From Mastigias papua (lineage: Eukaryota > Cnidaria > Scyphozoa > Rhizostomeae > Mastigiidae), in contig OZ025276.1 of NCBI GenBank assembly GCA_964019165.1, positions 3,099,840 to 3,163,839 of the forward strand: 64,000 nucleotides of DNA, given 5' to 3'. The notes beneath the pieces are model-generated. The model was not told the DNA's origin. It did no database searches and worked only from the letters and a program-made list of their open reading frames with translations. Position numbers and translations under genes: made by a program. Below are positions 44,102 to 53,261 of the stretch, piece after piece (positions within the stretch are counted from its first letter, which is position 1; every line of letters begins with the position of its first letter).

Positions 44102-46561
44102 ATGTCGTCATTTTTTGAAAGAAACGCGGCATTTACAAATAGTGTTCTAACATCAGAAGAAACGGAAAGTATTAGAGAAGCAGGCGTAGAAACAGAGCCG
44201 CTCCCTGAAAGCAGTACGTCGATGTCCACTTCGATAGCAAGTGCTCAGGACCCACAGTCACACGAGATTTCTAATAAGTCAGCCACCATAGAATCTGCGA
44301 AATCCTTAGAAATACAATTTGATCCGTCTAAAACATGCCCCACTGATCATGGCCACTTCTGTGAGACCATCACTGATTCTGGAGCAAAAGGATTAATTCT
44401 GGAGCATGGGCCATGCAGACCAACTGATGGATTCGAGCAAGTTAACGCTGATGGATCTATGACTACAAATTTTAGTGAAAGGTACTATAATAAGTACATC
44501 AGCAATATTTCAGTACCTCGACTTTGGCTGTGTTATTCAAAAGAACTGAGAAAACCTTACTGTGAGGTTTGCTGGCTGTTTGCTGATCGCTCTTTACACA
44601 ACTATGAGAGCCAAAGAGGTTGGATTAATGGTGTTCCTGGTACAGGGCACAACTTACTAGAGAAAATAAAACAGCATGAAAATTCATCGATGCACATAGA
44701 AGCAGCAGCTGTATACAGTAGGTGGAAATCAGGGAAGGCTTTGGATGAAGAAAACGAGCGTAAACTTCAAAGTAACTCGTTGTTTTGGGTGAAAGTCCTG
44801 AATCGAGTTATCACCATACTATTGACCCTGGCATCATTATCCTTGGCCTTTAGAGGCCACAGAGAAGAATACAAGGATGGAATATGTGACGGAGGAAACT
44901 TCCTTGGGCTGGTTGCGTTATTAGCAGAATACGATGAAGTGTTTTCAGAAGTTGTTGCCCTCCCTGCTAGGGCTACAAAGTACTTAAGTGCTACAATTCA
45001 GAATGAATTGATAGACCTCCTTGCAAAGGCAGTGAGATCATCTCTTGTCAAGAAGATTAATGCTTCCCCATTTTGGTCGATTATCTTAGATTCAACGAGT
45101 GATGTTTCTAGAGTTGATCAACTGAGTGTTGTCATACGATGGGTACAGATTGAGGGAGATAAGTGTTCAGTGGTTGAGAGTTTCATGGGTTTTGTGAAGG
45201 TAACTAGTCCTGATGCGAAAGGAATAGCTTCTACTGCAAAAAATTTTATTGAAACGCTTGGAATCGACTTTGGGAAGATAAGGGGTCAAGGCTATGATGG
45301 AGCTAGCGTTATGAGTGGGGTTCATGCAGGAGTACAAAGCTTGATTCAGGAGGCAAGTTCCTCCCCAGTGCCTTTCGTCCATTGTGGCTGTCATAACCTG
45401 AACCTAGTGATTAATGATGCCGTAGACTCAGTTGTTGAGAATAAGGGATTTTTTGGTGTGCTCAAAGAAATTTTCAACTACTTTGGACAGTCTTTGAATA
45501 GATGGGAGGAGTTGCGAATGGAAGCCGATCCTGGATCCCTCACTCTAAAGCGATTATGTGAAACTCAGTGGTCTTCAAGGGTTGATGCCGTTCGTGCAGT
45601 TAGCGACAGATATCCCCACATCATGAAGATTCTAACGCGCTTAGCCTTGACATCGACAAAGAAAAAAGAGAGAGATGACGCAAAAGTTTTGAAAGAGAAA
45701 ATGGACAGCTATGAATTTATTTTGTTCATTGTGATATGGGAAAGAATCCTACGTGCAATTAATTCTACGTCCAAAGAGTTGCAGTCACCCAAGCTGGATC
45801 TTTCTATTGCATCAAGGCTTCTAAGCTGCACCGTCTCTGAATTGGAAATTCTTCGAGGCTCCTGGGATTCAGTTAGGAAGACAGCTTCAGCTTTGGCAGA
45901 ATCATGGAGTTCTTCTCTCACCTTCACTCAAAGAAGAAGACGTAGAGTAAAGCGTTTCTTTGATGAATGGTCGGAAGATGAATGCCTCACTGATGCTGAA
46001 GAATCCTTTAAAGTGCGTGTTTTTTACAAGACAGTTGATACTGCTCTCATGCAATTGCAAATAAGATTTAAGGGGCAAAGTCTGGTAACGAGTCTTATCA
46101 GCTTCCTATATCCAAAATCTTTGGTCAAATGCGACATTGCTGAAATAGCTGTTCTTGCAAGGAAAATTATTGGGAAGTACGAAAAGGATTTTACCGAATG
46201 TTTAGAGACAGAACTAAGGTACTTTGTCAAAGAAGTCAGACCTGAAATCGAAGTAAAGGAGTCAGTCACGGATATTGCAAACTTGATGCTTGAGAGCAGG
46301 GTCAGTTCGTCATTCCCTGAAGTTTATAAACTAGTATTGCTTTTTGTACCAATTCCAGTAACTGTTGCAACCGCCGAAAGATCTTTTTCTAAACTGAAAC
46401 TTATTAAAACGTATTTGAGATCAGCAATAAGCCAAGAAAGACTTGACAATCTTGCGGTGCTTTCGATTGAAAACACAGAGGCAAAGGCGATCGACAAGAC
46501 AAAGTTAATCCAAAACGTTGCCTGTTTGAATGCCCGAAGGCAGAAAAGAATTGGAGTATAG
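44102..46561 (+). CDS. hAT-family transposase (ZMYM1/DUF4371-like), intact 819 codons
   Basis: One uninterrupted frame runs from ATG 44102. After a low-complexity N-terminus comes a TTF-type zinc finger (LWLCYSKELRKPYCEVCWLF, then HENSSMHIEA). The RNase H-like core has ILDSTSDVSRVDQLSV (first Asp, about residue 330), RGQGYDGASVMSG (second Asp, about 399) and VHCGCHNLNLVIND. The hAT C-terminal dimerisation block is VTVATAERSFSKLKLIKTYLRS (about residue 755). Length and domain order match autonomous hAT transposases and the ZMYM1-type domesticated genes. A hAT-like right end (CTCCGCTATGCCACTG) follows at 46889-46904. The left end was not found. Confidence 0.9.
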   Translation: MSSFFERNAAFTNSVLTSEETESIREAGVETEPLPESSTSMSTSIASAQDPQSHEISNKSATIESAKSLEIQFDPSKTCPTDHGHFCETITDSGAKGLILEHGPCRPTDGFEQVNADGSMTTNFSERYYNKYISNISVPRLWLCYSKELRKPYCEVCWLFADRSLHNYESQRGWINGVPGTGHNLLEKIKQHENSSMHIEAAAVYSRWKSGKALDEENERKLQSNSLFWVKVLNRVITILLTLASLSLAFRGHREEYKDGICDGGNFLGLVALLAEYDEVFSEVVALPARATKYLSATIQNELIDLLAKAVRSSLVKKINASPFWSIILDSTSDVSRVDQLSVVIRWVQIEGDKCSVVESFMGFVKVTSPDAKGIASTAKNFIETLGIDFGKIRGQGYDGASVMSGVHAGVQSLIQEASSSPVPFVHCGCHNLNLVINDAVDSVVENKGFFGVLKEIFNYFGQSLNRWEELRMEADPGSLTLKRLCETQWSSRVDAVRAVSDRYPHIMKILTRLALTSTKKKERDDAKVLKEKMDSYEFILFIVIWERILRAINSTSKELQSPKLDLSIASRLLSCTVSELEILRGSWDSVRKTASALAESWSSSLTFTQRRRRRVKRFFDEWSEDECLTDAEESFKVRVFYKTVDTALMQLQIRFKGQSLVTSLISFLYPKSLVKCDIAEIAVLARKIIGKYEKDFTECLETELRYFVKEVRPEIEVKESVTDIANLMLESRVSSSFPEVYKLVLLFVPIPVTVATAERSFSKLKLIKTYLRSAISQERLDNLAVLSIENTEAKAIDKTKLIQNVACLNARRQKRIGV

Positions 46562-46888
46562 ATTTTTTGCTTGTACCTGAAACTTTAGTAGTAACAATAT
46601 ACCATTGAAACATTTTGAAGCTGTCTTATCTATAGGTATGTGTTTTGTTATGTAGTTTCGTAGTGGTTTTGTTGTATTTGCTGAAGAATGAGGAGGAACG
46701 TTTGGCTCTCTTTAACAATGTGAAGGAGTGAATCTGACGGACCAAAATTGACATATTGGTACTAAAAGTAGTGGATATAGGAACGTCTTAAAAAAGCTTT
46801 AACATATATTTGCAGTTTCCTAGTCCCTTTAACTAGACATAGGTGCAAGGGGCCCCAGTCCCCCTACTTCACTAAGGGCCCCACACAC

Positions 46889-46904
46889 CTCCGCTATGCC
46901 ACTG
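46889..46904. repeat. Right terminal inverted repeat of the hAT element
   Basis: Reading inward it begins CAGTGGCATAGCGGAG and is followed by G- and C-rich subterminal sequence, the usual hAT pattern. YqaJ coding sequence starts directly outside. No matching left end lies upstream of 44102 in what I can see, so the element may be truncated on the left. Confidence 0.55.
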
Positions 46905-46939
46905 ACTGGAATAAAACCATTCCAGAGGCAATTGCATGA

Positions 46940-47191
46940 AAAGGGTGCAGTTTTTGCCTCACTATGAAGGAGTCTGCTCAAATACAATTAAAGAGGAATC
47001 ATACTTACTTCCACCAATGTCAGTTGCAGCTATATGTTGGCAGGGATATATTCACCTTTTGTGACTTTGTTGTTGCCACTGGAAATGACATTTTCATAGA
47101 GCAAATCACTCTATGCAGAGAATGGGTTGATACCAAGATACAAGATCTAGAACTGTTCTTTGATTCATTTGTTCTTTCAAGAGTCACATGA
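46940..47191 (+). pseudogene. YqaJ-type nuclease C-terminal fragment
   Basis: The frame reads QIQLKRNHTYFHQCQLQLYVG, then CDFVVATGNDIFIEQIT and FFDSFVLSRV, the last part of a YqaJ/lambda-exonuclease-like protein (the QxQLxxxR helix and the final DFVV strand). The catalytic residues lie upstream and are missing. It faces the THAP transposase gene in convergent orientation, as in ISL2EU-type elements. Its 5' part was displaced by the hAT element. Confidence 0.7.
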
Positions 47192-47219
47192 TTAAACGTA
47201 GAATCCCTAGTGCACAAAT

Positions 47220-48666
47220 CTATGAGATCAAACAGTCTTGAAAATTTGCAAATGTACAATAAATAAAAAATAGTTCATTAAAATGTGGCAAAATATGTGT
47301 TGTGTGAACGTCACTTGTTATCTTGTATTCTTTGATACGACCAATTGCCCTTTCCACATGGATCCTAGTATTTGTCACTCTTCTGCTTTTGGCAATCTCA
47401 AATGATTCTAGCTGGTCTCCTCTGCTGGTGAACCCAGGTATATTTACTTGCACTTCTCTTAGCTTGGCATCATCCTGAAGTGTAAATCCTCTCTCTGCCA
47501 TTATCATGTGAGAATCTTCTAGTGTCTCAAAATACCACTTCTTTTTGTGATTTCTTTATCACTTATACTCCCCCATACATATCAGATACACAACTTATTG
47601 CACCAGAAGGTGATATACCAATCAGGACTTTGGCAGTGTGGCAATTCGTATAATTTGAAAAGATCAGTTGCTGTGCAATTGGATTTTTGGGGGTTGGGAT
47701 CCCCATTTCAGTGCAATCTATTATGACATGCATATCAGGAAGCTTCATGGCAATACTACATGGCATTGTGTTCAAACTGTTTTCTTTGGAAGGCCAAATG
47801 TTGAGCAGTCTAAATCTTCTATACATTACTGGGATCCACTTTGACAATATTTTGCTAATTGTTGTCAATGAAACACCATAGAAATAGGCAAGATGCTGCT
47901 CTGTCATTCCTGAACACAATCACATCAAAACAATGAGGACTTGATGGTAAAGAGAAAACTTGGCTCTGTCATTTTCATATAGTTGATGATCAGTGATAAA
48001 ATCAATACAAATGTTAGATAGATTCACCTTAGCAAAACCAGCAAATCACGTGAGCTTATGTTCATCTGCTATTATATTATCGACTCTCAGCTCCTTCTTC
48101 TTTAACTTTTCTAGTTCAAGTTCCATAGATCTAATGTTTTGTGCATTTGAGTTACCATATTTATTATTTCCTATGCTTTCAGCCCTTGCGTCAGTGGTTT
48201 GTAGCACCTGGCTACCTTCACAAACATTAGCTAATATTGAGAGAGGATCTAGGGTGGGTTGGTGACATTGCTTTGCACATACTTCTGCAAGGGTCAACAG
48301 TGTATTGGCATCCTGTTCCTGCTTTCCTTCCAAAATCAATGCTGCTTCCGCTAGTTGATTCAGTGAACCTTTTGTCTCCAATGAAGTCAGAACGGTATTA
48401 TTTCTCTTTCTTCTCATTCTTTGTCCTTGGAAATGGTTACTGCAGATTCTTGTGTTTCTGTTTATGGGGATGTTCCTTACATCCAGTTGCAAACAGTCAA
48501 TCCATGACTTTAACAACTTCTTCCGGGTTAGGGATAGACAATGAAAGCTTAATTTAGAACCAGGTTTGGCCCTTGATCTGTAAAGAGAACATGTATTCAC
48601 CATGTTTATGAAGAAAATGTACCATGGCCAACTTTCTGCTGATAGGCCATCACTTCTTTTTCCCAC
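47220..48666 (-). pseudogene. THAP-domain DDE transposase (ISL2EU-like)
   Basis: On the minus strand a partial THAP finger (TCSLYRSRAKPGSKLSFHCLSL...RICSNHFQ, 48590-48410) is followed by a coiled-coil (MELELEKLKKKELRVDN). After a TGA at about 47925 come MTEQHLAYFYGVSLTTISKIL, then HVIIDCTEMGIPTP (first Asp), SDMYGGV, AERGFTLQDD and RIHVERAIGRIKEY (final Glu). The AERGF motif has Glu where ADRGF is expected, so one catalytic Asp looks lost. Frameshifts lie near 48046 and 47540. Confidence 0.75.
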
Positions 48667-48699
48667 TAGTTGTCCTCCAGTTCAGATTGGCCAATCAGA

Positions 48700-48899
48700 A
48701 CCAAGATTAGGTAATGATCATGTGCCATGTGAAAGTTGCTCTTTGAGGGTGGAGATGCTCAACCGTTCCATTGGCACATGGGTGGTATGCAGTTGTGTGT
48801 ATCTGTTTGGTTCTGAGAAGGTTTGTAAGAGCTGTGATGAGGGATGATTCAAATTGTGTACCGCGGTCAGTTGTAACAGTGGATAGGACACCAAAGTTA
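48700..48899 (-). pseudogene. Gypsy-B integrase, distal half
   Basis: The minus strand reads FGVLSTVTTDRGTQFESSL (second catalytic Asp) and AYHPCANGTVEHLHPQ (third acidic position, within NGTVE). It is the continuation of 52422-52800, split by Harbinger A. It ends at about 48.70 kb, where the THAP element begins. Confidence 0.85.
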
Positions 48900-49090
48900 G
48901 AGGCTCTTTACATGAGACATTTCATCCCGCGATGAGCTCATCCCGCGACGGGTTTCATCACTACCTTATTGTTAAATGCAAGAGCGTGTACATGAAAGGG
49001 GGCGTTTTCAAACTCATCACGGGGTGAGTTCATCGCGGCATTCCAGCACGGGATGAAATTTCATAGCGGGGTGAAAAGGGGCTTATTTTC
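48900..49090. repeat. Left terminal and subterminal repeats of Harbinger A
   Basis: The stretch holds TTTCATCCCGCGATGAG, CTCATCCCGCGACGGG, CTCATCACGGGGTGAG, TTCATCGCGGCATT, CACGGGATGAAATTTC and CATAGCGGGGTGAAAA, variants of one roughly 14-bp near-palindrome. Two further copies lie at the right end (about 52317-52330 and 52382-52397). Confidence 0.85.
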
Positions 49091-49463
49091 CGTAAACTAC
49101 CATGTAAACAGGATTTGTCCTCATCGCATAGCGAGTTTGGGCAATCAACAAGGGTTTCGTCGAAGCCTTCTACTTGCATTTGCGTTGACGATTTTAGTGA
49201 AGGATATGGACAGTTTAAAACCTTTTGGGATACAGAGCAATACGTAAGAACCTATTGCTTCAAATATCATTATGATTCTTGTCGTTCAAGATGTTGTAAA
49301 TGAGCTAGGCCATATTTTGTTTCTCTGTAGTAGGTGCAATGAAAACGAACGATCTGTTGTCGATTGAAGTCTCCAGTCATAAAAATCTACAATCTAGAAA
49401 AGCACATCTGGTTAGTTCTTTTGCTTGAGTAATTGTATAAATACAGTTTTGTTGTATAAGAAT

Positions 49464-50663
49464 ATGTCTCTTTTACATAGCAAAAATATGTCATCATCAC
49501 AGTATAGTAGGCCTACAGAATATGCAGCAAACTCTCCGAGCTTTTCAACTGTCCCGAGCGATGAAAGTGATGCTGAAGATATTGTTGCCACAAAACCTTC
49601 TCAACAGGATGTGATGCCTATTGCTGAGCACAGTAGTGGCTCCAAACAGGCAAAGAAGACAAGATGGAGGTGGTCTATTGAAATGTGTGACCGCCTCATA
49701 GGCTGTCTTTATGAATATAAAATAAAGAACGATTTTGAAGGCAGGGATATGGAGGCCGACCTGGTAAGCATGTATGAAGATTTGCGCAAGGCAATGGCTG
49801 CAATCTTTCCTACTGATCATTTTGGCCCAGTTGAACCCTCAGGATCAAGTCAATACCATGGTTCTGTAGACAATAATCATCTTATTGCCGCATATATTGA
49901 AAAGGAAAAGAAGCAAATAAAAATTGGATATTTGAGAATAAAGGACAAAGTCAAACAAATACGGTGCAACTTCAAAAAGGCACTTATTGAGGGTACTAGA
50001 TCCGGTAGTGGAAAAATAATTATACAGCACTGGGATTCCCTTGCTTCGATATGGGGTGGCTGCCCTTCTGTCACAAAGATATCAGGGGCACTTATCTCAC
50101 AAGATATTGCGGGCATTGCACAAGGTGAGAATCAAGATGAGGATGGTGATGATTGTAATGGAGTATCAGACACTTTAGCACATGAGGAACTTCCTTGTAA
50201 TTCTGAAGATTCCCGAAAGAAGCGCCGATTATCAGATGAATGCTCATTAGAGAGTGGAAAGGAACCCCCAAAAAGAAAGGCTGTTGACAACAAACGCATG
50301 AAAGTACAGAAGCCCCTGTCTGCCCACCAGCGTGACCAAGTAATGATGCGTGTTGCTAGGGATGAGTTGGAGGTTAAGAAAAAAAATTTGGAGGTACTTC
50401 AACAGTCTTCCCAAAATATGGAAAAAATGATTGGCATTATGGCTCAGTCTATGACAGCTCTGGGGCAACAGCTTGGAAATGGTTTTGCTTTGTTGGCACA
50501 AGCGTTAGCCTCAAACAGTGCTAATCAACAATACTACCCACATCCTCATTTTATGCCACCTGGACAACACCCAGCTAGTATGCCACAACAGGCAACCAAT
50601 ACCACCAATGTTTCTTTCAGCTCAATGCTTAACACAATGAATAGGGATGACCAAGAAAATTGA
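49464..50663 (+). CDS. Myb/SANT-like accessory protein of Harbinger A
   Basis: The frame is open from ATG 49464 (MSLLHSKNMSSSQYSRP), 399 residues; the frame extends 13 codons upstream without an ATG. A Myb/SANT-like trihelix (RWSIEMCDRLIGCLYEYKIKND...EDLRKAMAAIF) lies at about residues 65-115. Basic nuclear-localisation stretches follow (SRKKRRLSDE, PPKRKAVDNKRMKVQK), then a helical C-terminal half (DELEVKKKNLEVLQQSSQNM) and a Gln/Asn/Pro-rich tail. In this superfamily such proteins bind the transposon's subterminal sites and escort the transposase into the nucleus. The 3' end faces the transposase gene 279 bp away. Confidence 0.85.
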   Translation: MSLLHSKNMSSSQYSRPTEYAANSPSFSTVPSDESDAEDIVATKPSQQDVMPIAEHSSGSKQAKKTRWRWSIEMCDRLIGCLYEYKIKNDFEGRDMEADLVSMYEDLRKAMAAIFPTDHFGPVEPSGSSQYHGSVDNNHLIAAYIEKEKKQIKIGYLRIKDKVKQIRCNFKKALIEGTRSGSGKIIIQHWDSLASIWGGCPSVTKISGALISQDIAGIAQGENQDEDGDDCNGVSDTLAHEELPCNSEDSRKKRRLSDECSLESGKEPPKRKAVDNKRMKVQKPLSAHQRDQVMMRVARDELEVKKKNLEVLQQSSQNMEKMIGIMAQSMTALGQQLGNGFALLAQALASNSANQQYYPHPHFMPPGQHPASMPQQATNTTNVSFSSMLNTMNRDDQEN

Positions 50664-50941
50664 ACTGCTTTATCACGGAGAGATTTTGAAGAATATTATT
50701 CACTAATATTTTTAATATATACTGAAATGTCTACGTGCTTTGCTTGTTCCTCTAACACTATGGTGGTTATTCCACCAAACTTTGTGATCCCAATAACCTC
50801 ATCCATTTTGAAGATAATTTAAGAGAATAAGTTTGAAGACACCATGCTTTCAAGTTTAATGGCAAATAATACATTTGCAATGATTACAAATGGTTTCATT
50901 TTCTTTATACTGTTCTGCTGATAAATAATACAAAAAGGGTA
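50664..50941. other. Convergent 3' spacer of Harbinger A
   Basis: AT-rich spacer between the two convergent stop codons. It presumably contains both poly(A) signals; nothing else was recognised. Confidence 0.5.
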
Positions 50942-52186
50942 TTAAAAGAACTTTGCAAAATATGTCTTGAAACAGTCTCTAACTAAGGCACCTTTTGTTG
51001 AGTTATAGCTATGTACCCTTTCCTGTGCTCCATGGTGGGTACAATTCTGTTTGTCTTTCTCACTTATTACTTGCATGTTAACACATTCTAGATTTACTAC
51101 CGCTTTTCTCGATTCGCAAAAATTGTGTAGAATAAAACAGGCAAAGACCAAGTTTGGAATATAATCAATTGCTATATCAAGTGGCCTATTCAAAATTCTC
51201 CATCTTGCCTTCAGCCTGCCAAAAGCACATTCAATTACATTACGCACAGATCTCAACATTTGGTTAAACACTACCTCTTCATTACAGGTACAAGTAGGAA
51301 ATTCTTTCAAAAGACTGGGCAGCAATGGGTAGGCAGGGTCTCCTATCAAAACTGGTGGTACATTCATGTCATCATCTGCATTTAGTTTCCTACTAATAGT
51401 GGCAATGTTCATCTCTCTGAAAAATTTATTTATGCTACTATTGGCAAAAACCTTTGCATCATGAACACTGCCTGGCCATGAACAATCTACATCAATAAAC
51501 TTCCCTTCGAAATCACATACAGCTTGCACATTTATGGAATATTTCATTTTATAGCAGAAATAATCATGTGCGTTTTCTAGTGGTTGGCGAATTGGGATAT
51601 GAGTTCCATCGACACACCCAACTACCATTGGAAAGTTAAACTTCTCCTCAAAGTTTGCCGAAAGACTTTCTAAACCTGCTTTTGTTGTTGGGTATAGGAT
51701 TAACTGTGGGCCTAATACTTTTACTACAGCGTGACAAACCTTTCGAATGGCAATTGATAAGGTACATGGGGCAATACCGAAGGAGTTTGCGGTCAATCTT
51801 AAAGAGCCCTGATCTTTCAAAAAGTAAAGTGTCATAGCAAGTTTCTTATTAGAACTGATTGTATCTCCACGGAAAGAAGTGGTATTGGGACAAATATATG
51901 GTCTCACCGTTTGTTCAAGAATTCCAAAGTCCTCTCGTGACATTCTAAAATTTGCTAACCATTCTTCATCAAGAATTAACCCTCTCCAAGCATTTGTCCA
52001 CCACACGTCAGTCCGACCGGGATTTTTCCACCTATGTCTTCTTTTCCTTAATAAGAATCTTCGTCGTGCATGCTTGTATCTTCGTATCAGACGATTCTTC
52101 TCTACTATGGACTCTGATATTTGCACTTGTAACCTTTGGTGCTGCACTATAATGTGAGCTATTAGACCGAAATAAACTAACAGCAA
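50942..52186 (-). CDS. HARBI1-like DDE transposase of Harbinger A, intact
   Basis: A 414-codon open frame. A basic N-terminus (RRYKHARRRFLLRKRRHR) leads into the helical DNA-binding region WLANFRMSREDFGILE. The DDE_Tnp_4 core has VVGCVDGTHIPI (Asp 193), CSWPGSVHDAKVF (Asp 243), LIGDPAYPLL (Asp 283) and VRNVIECAFGRLKARWRIL (Glu 319), then LVFACFILHNFC. All catalytic positions and the usual length are present, so it may be functional. The start at 52186 is the first ATG of the frame; upstream sequence encodes no extra domain. The enzyme would excise the element and insert it at TTA/TAA sites. Confidence 0.92.
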   Translation of the reverse strand: MLLVYFGLIAHIIVQHQRLQVQISESIVEKNRLIRRYKHARRRFLLRKRRHRWKNPGRTDVWWTNAWRGLILDEEWLANFRMSREDFGILEQTVRPYICPNTTSFRGDTISSNKKLAMTLYFLKDQGSLRLTANSFGIAPCTLSIAIRKVCHAVVKVLGPQLILYPTTKAGLESLSANFEEKFNFPMVVGCVDGTHIPIRQPLENAHDYFCYKMKYSINVQAVCDFEGKFIDVDCSWPGSVHDAKVFANSSINKFFREMNIATISRKLNADDDMNVPPVLIGDPAYPLLPSLLKEFPTCTCNEEVVFNQMLRSVRNVIECAFGRLKARWRILNRPLDIAIDYIPNLVFACFILHNFCESRKAVVNLECVNMQVISEKDKQNCTHHGAQERVHSYNSTKGALVRDCFKTYFAKFF

Positions 52187-52421
52187 CGCTTACCATAGTT
52201 AACAAACACTTGAATAACGTGACCAAAGCTGTGAAGTGCTTCTGGACAGGCGCCATGTTGTTTTCAGAAAAAGCGAGGGAAATGAAATGGTTGAGTGATG
52301 TCAAGTGGCGCGACTTTTCATCGCGGGATGGGTTCTCATGTAAACGCAGAGCAAAATAAGCCACGCCTCATTATTTGATAACTCATCGCGGGATGAAATT
52401 TCTCATGTAAAGAGCCTCTTA

Positions 52422-52800
52422 GATATCCAGTGAGTAAGAATAGATATCCAGTGAGTAAGAAAACAGCAAGCAACAGATAGGTATGGCTTTGGGCCACCTG
52501 GTGAAACAATCAATGCAGGTGAGCAAATAACAACATCCTTGGGATGGAGGAAGAGGTCCAACAATATCAAGGTGAATGTGATCAAAACGGGCATCTGGAT
52601 TAGTAAAAGTACCAACGGGAGTAGTAGTGGGACATTGTACTTTGGCCCGTTGGTGTGAAAGGCATCATTTGGTCCATTGGCAGATATCCCTAATAATACC
52701 AGGCCAGACAAAGCATTCCGTGATGAGGTGTTGTGTGGTGCGGATTTCAGGATGTGAAGGGTTATGGACTTTGGCTTGAAGGTGTAAGGATGTTGTTAGA
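52422..52800 (-). pseudogene. Gypsy-B integrase, proximal half
   Basis: Minus-strand pieces give the zinc-finger end (HLQAKVHNPSHPEIR, CFVWPGIIRDICQW, QRAKVQCP) and the core start FDHIHLDIVGPLPPS (first Asp) and LLTCIDCFTRWPKAIPI, then THWIS at the Harbinger A insertion. A 21-bp in-frame duplication (52422-52463) doubles the segment ILTHWIS. Frameshift at about 52640. The RT-side part upstream is replaced by sequence I cannot assign. Confidence 0.85.
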
Positions 52801-53261
52801 GAACCAACTATTCTCTATCTAGCTGTAGGAAACTGAGCAATGAACACACCAATTTGGTTTATTTCAACACAATCATTTATTAATAATCAATGTATACTTG
52901 TTCTCTCTTCGCAATCTATCGCAAAACTCCCCAAATCAAACGTGCTTCACATCTATAAGCCAACAGTTTAACTACACCCAGTGTCACTAACTGACCAATC
53001 AGAAACTAACTAGCACTGGCTAACTGGGATAAAACTTGGATTGTACATAAACTCAAGCTATAAAGCACTGCGCTGGTCCCACCCCAGCAGCGTGGCAGCC
53101 AGCACTGTTGGAATAAAATACCAGTAAAGTGAATAAAAGAAACAAGGCAATGTATGAGCTCAAATAAATCTTATTGTGAATCAGTAGCAAAACTTGCATT
53201 ACTTCCTAATGCTCAAAACACAACTCGCTCTGTCCATCTATCTATCTGACTCTATGTCTAT
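52801..53261. other. Unassigned stretch, possibly a solo LTR
   Basis: It follows the Gypsy-B zinc finger abruptly. TGTTAGAGAACC at 52793 and ...AGCAGCGTGGCAGCCAGCA near 53104 could be LTR ends, and TATAAAG-like boxes are present. No partner or target duplication confirmed this. A CTATCTATCTAT-type short repeat lies at 53238-53266. Confidence 0.3.

Larger units (their letters stand above)
48900..52418. mobile_element. PIF/Harbinger transposon A, apparently complete
   Basis: A 37-bp terminal inverted repeat starts GAGGCTCTTTACATGAGA at both ends, with 36 of 37 positions identical. TTA duplications at 48897-48899 and 52419-52421 flank a 3519-bp element. It encodes a Myb/SANT-like accessory protein (+) and a HARBI1-like transposase (-), both open, in convergent order. 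Subterminal copies of TCATC(C/G)CGGGATGA lie at each end. It sits in a Gypsy integrase gene, whose frame is restored when it is removed. Confidence 0.95.

Noticed and set aside
44102..46561. Host ZMYM-type gene
   Set aside because: Not excluded, but a hAT terminal repeat follows the stop and transposon sequence lies on both sides, so a transposon gene is the better call without synteny data.
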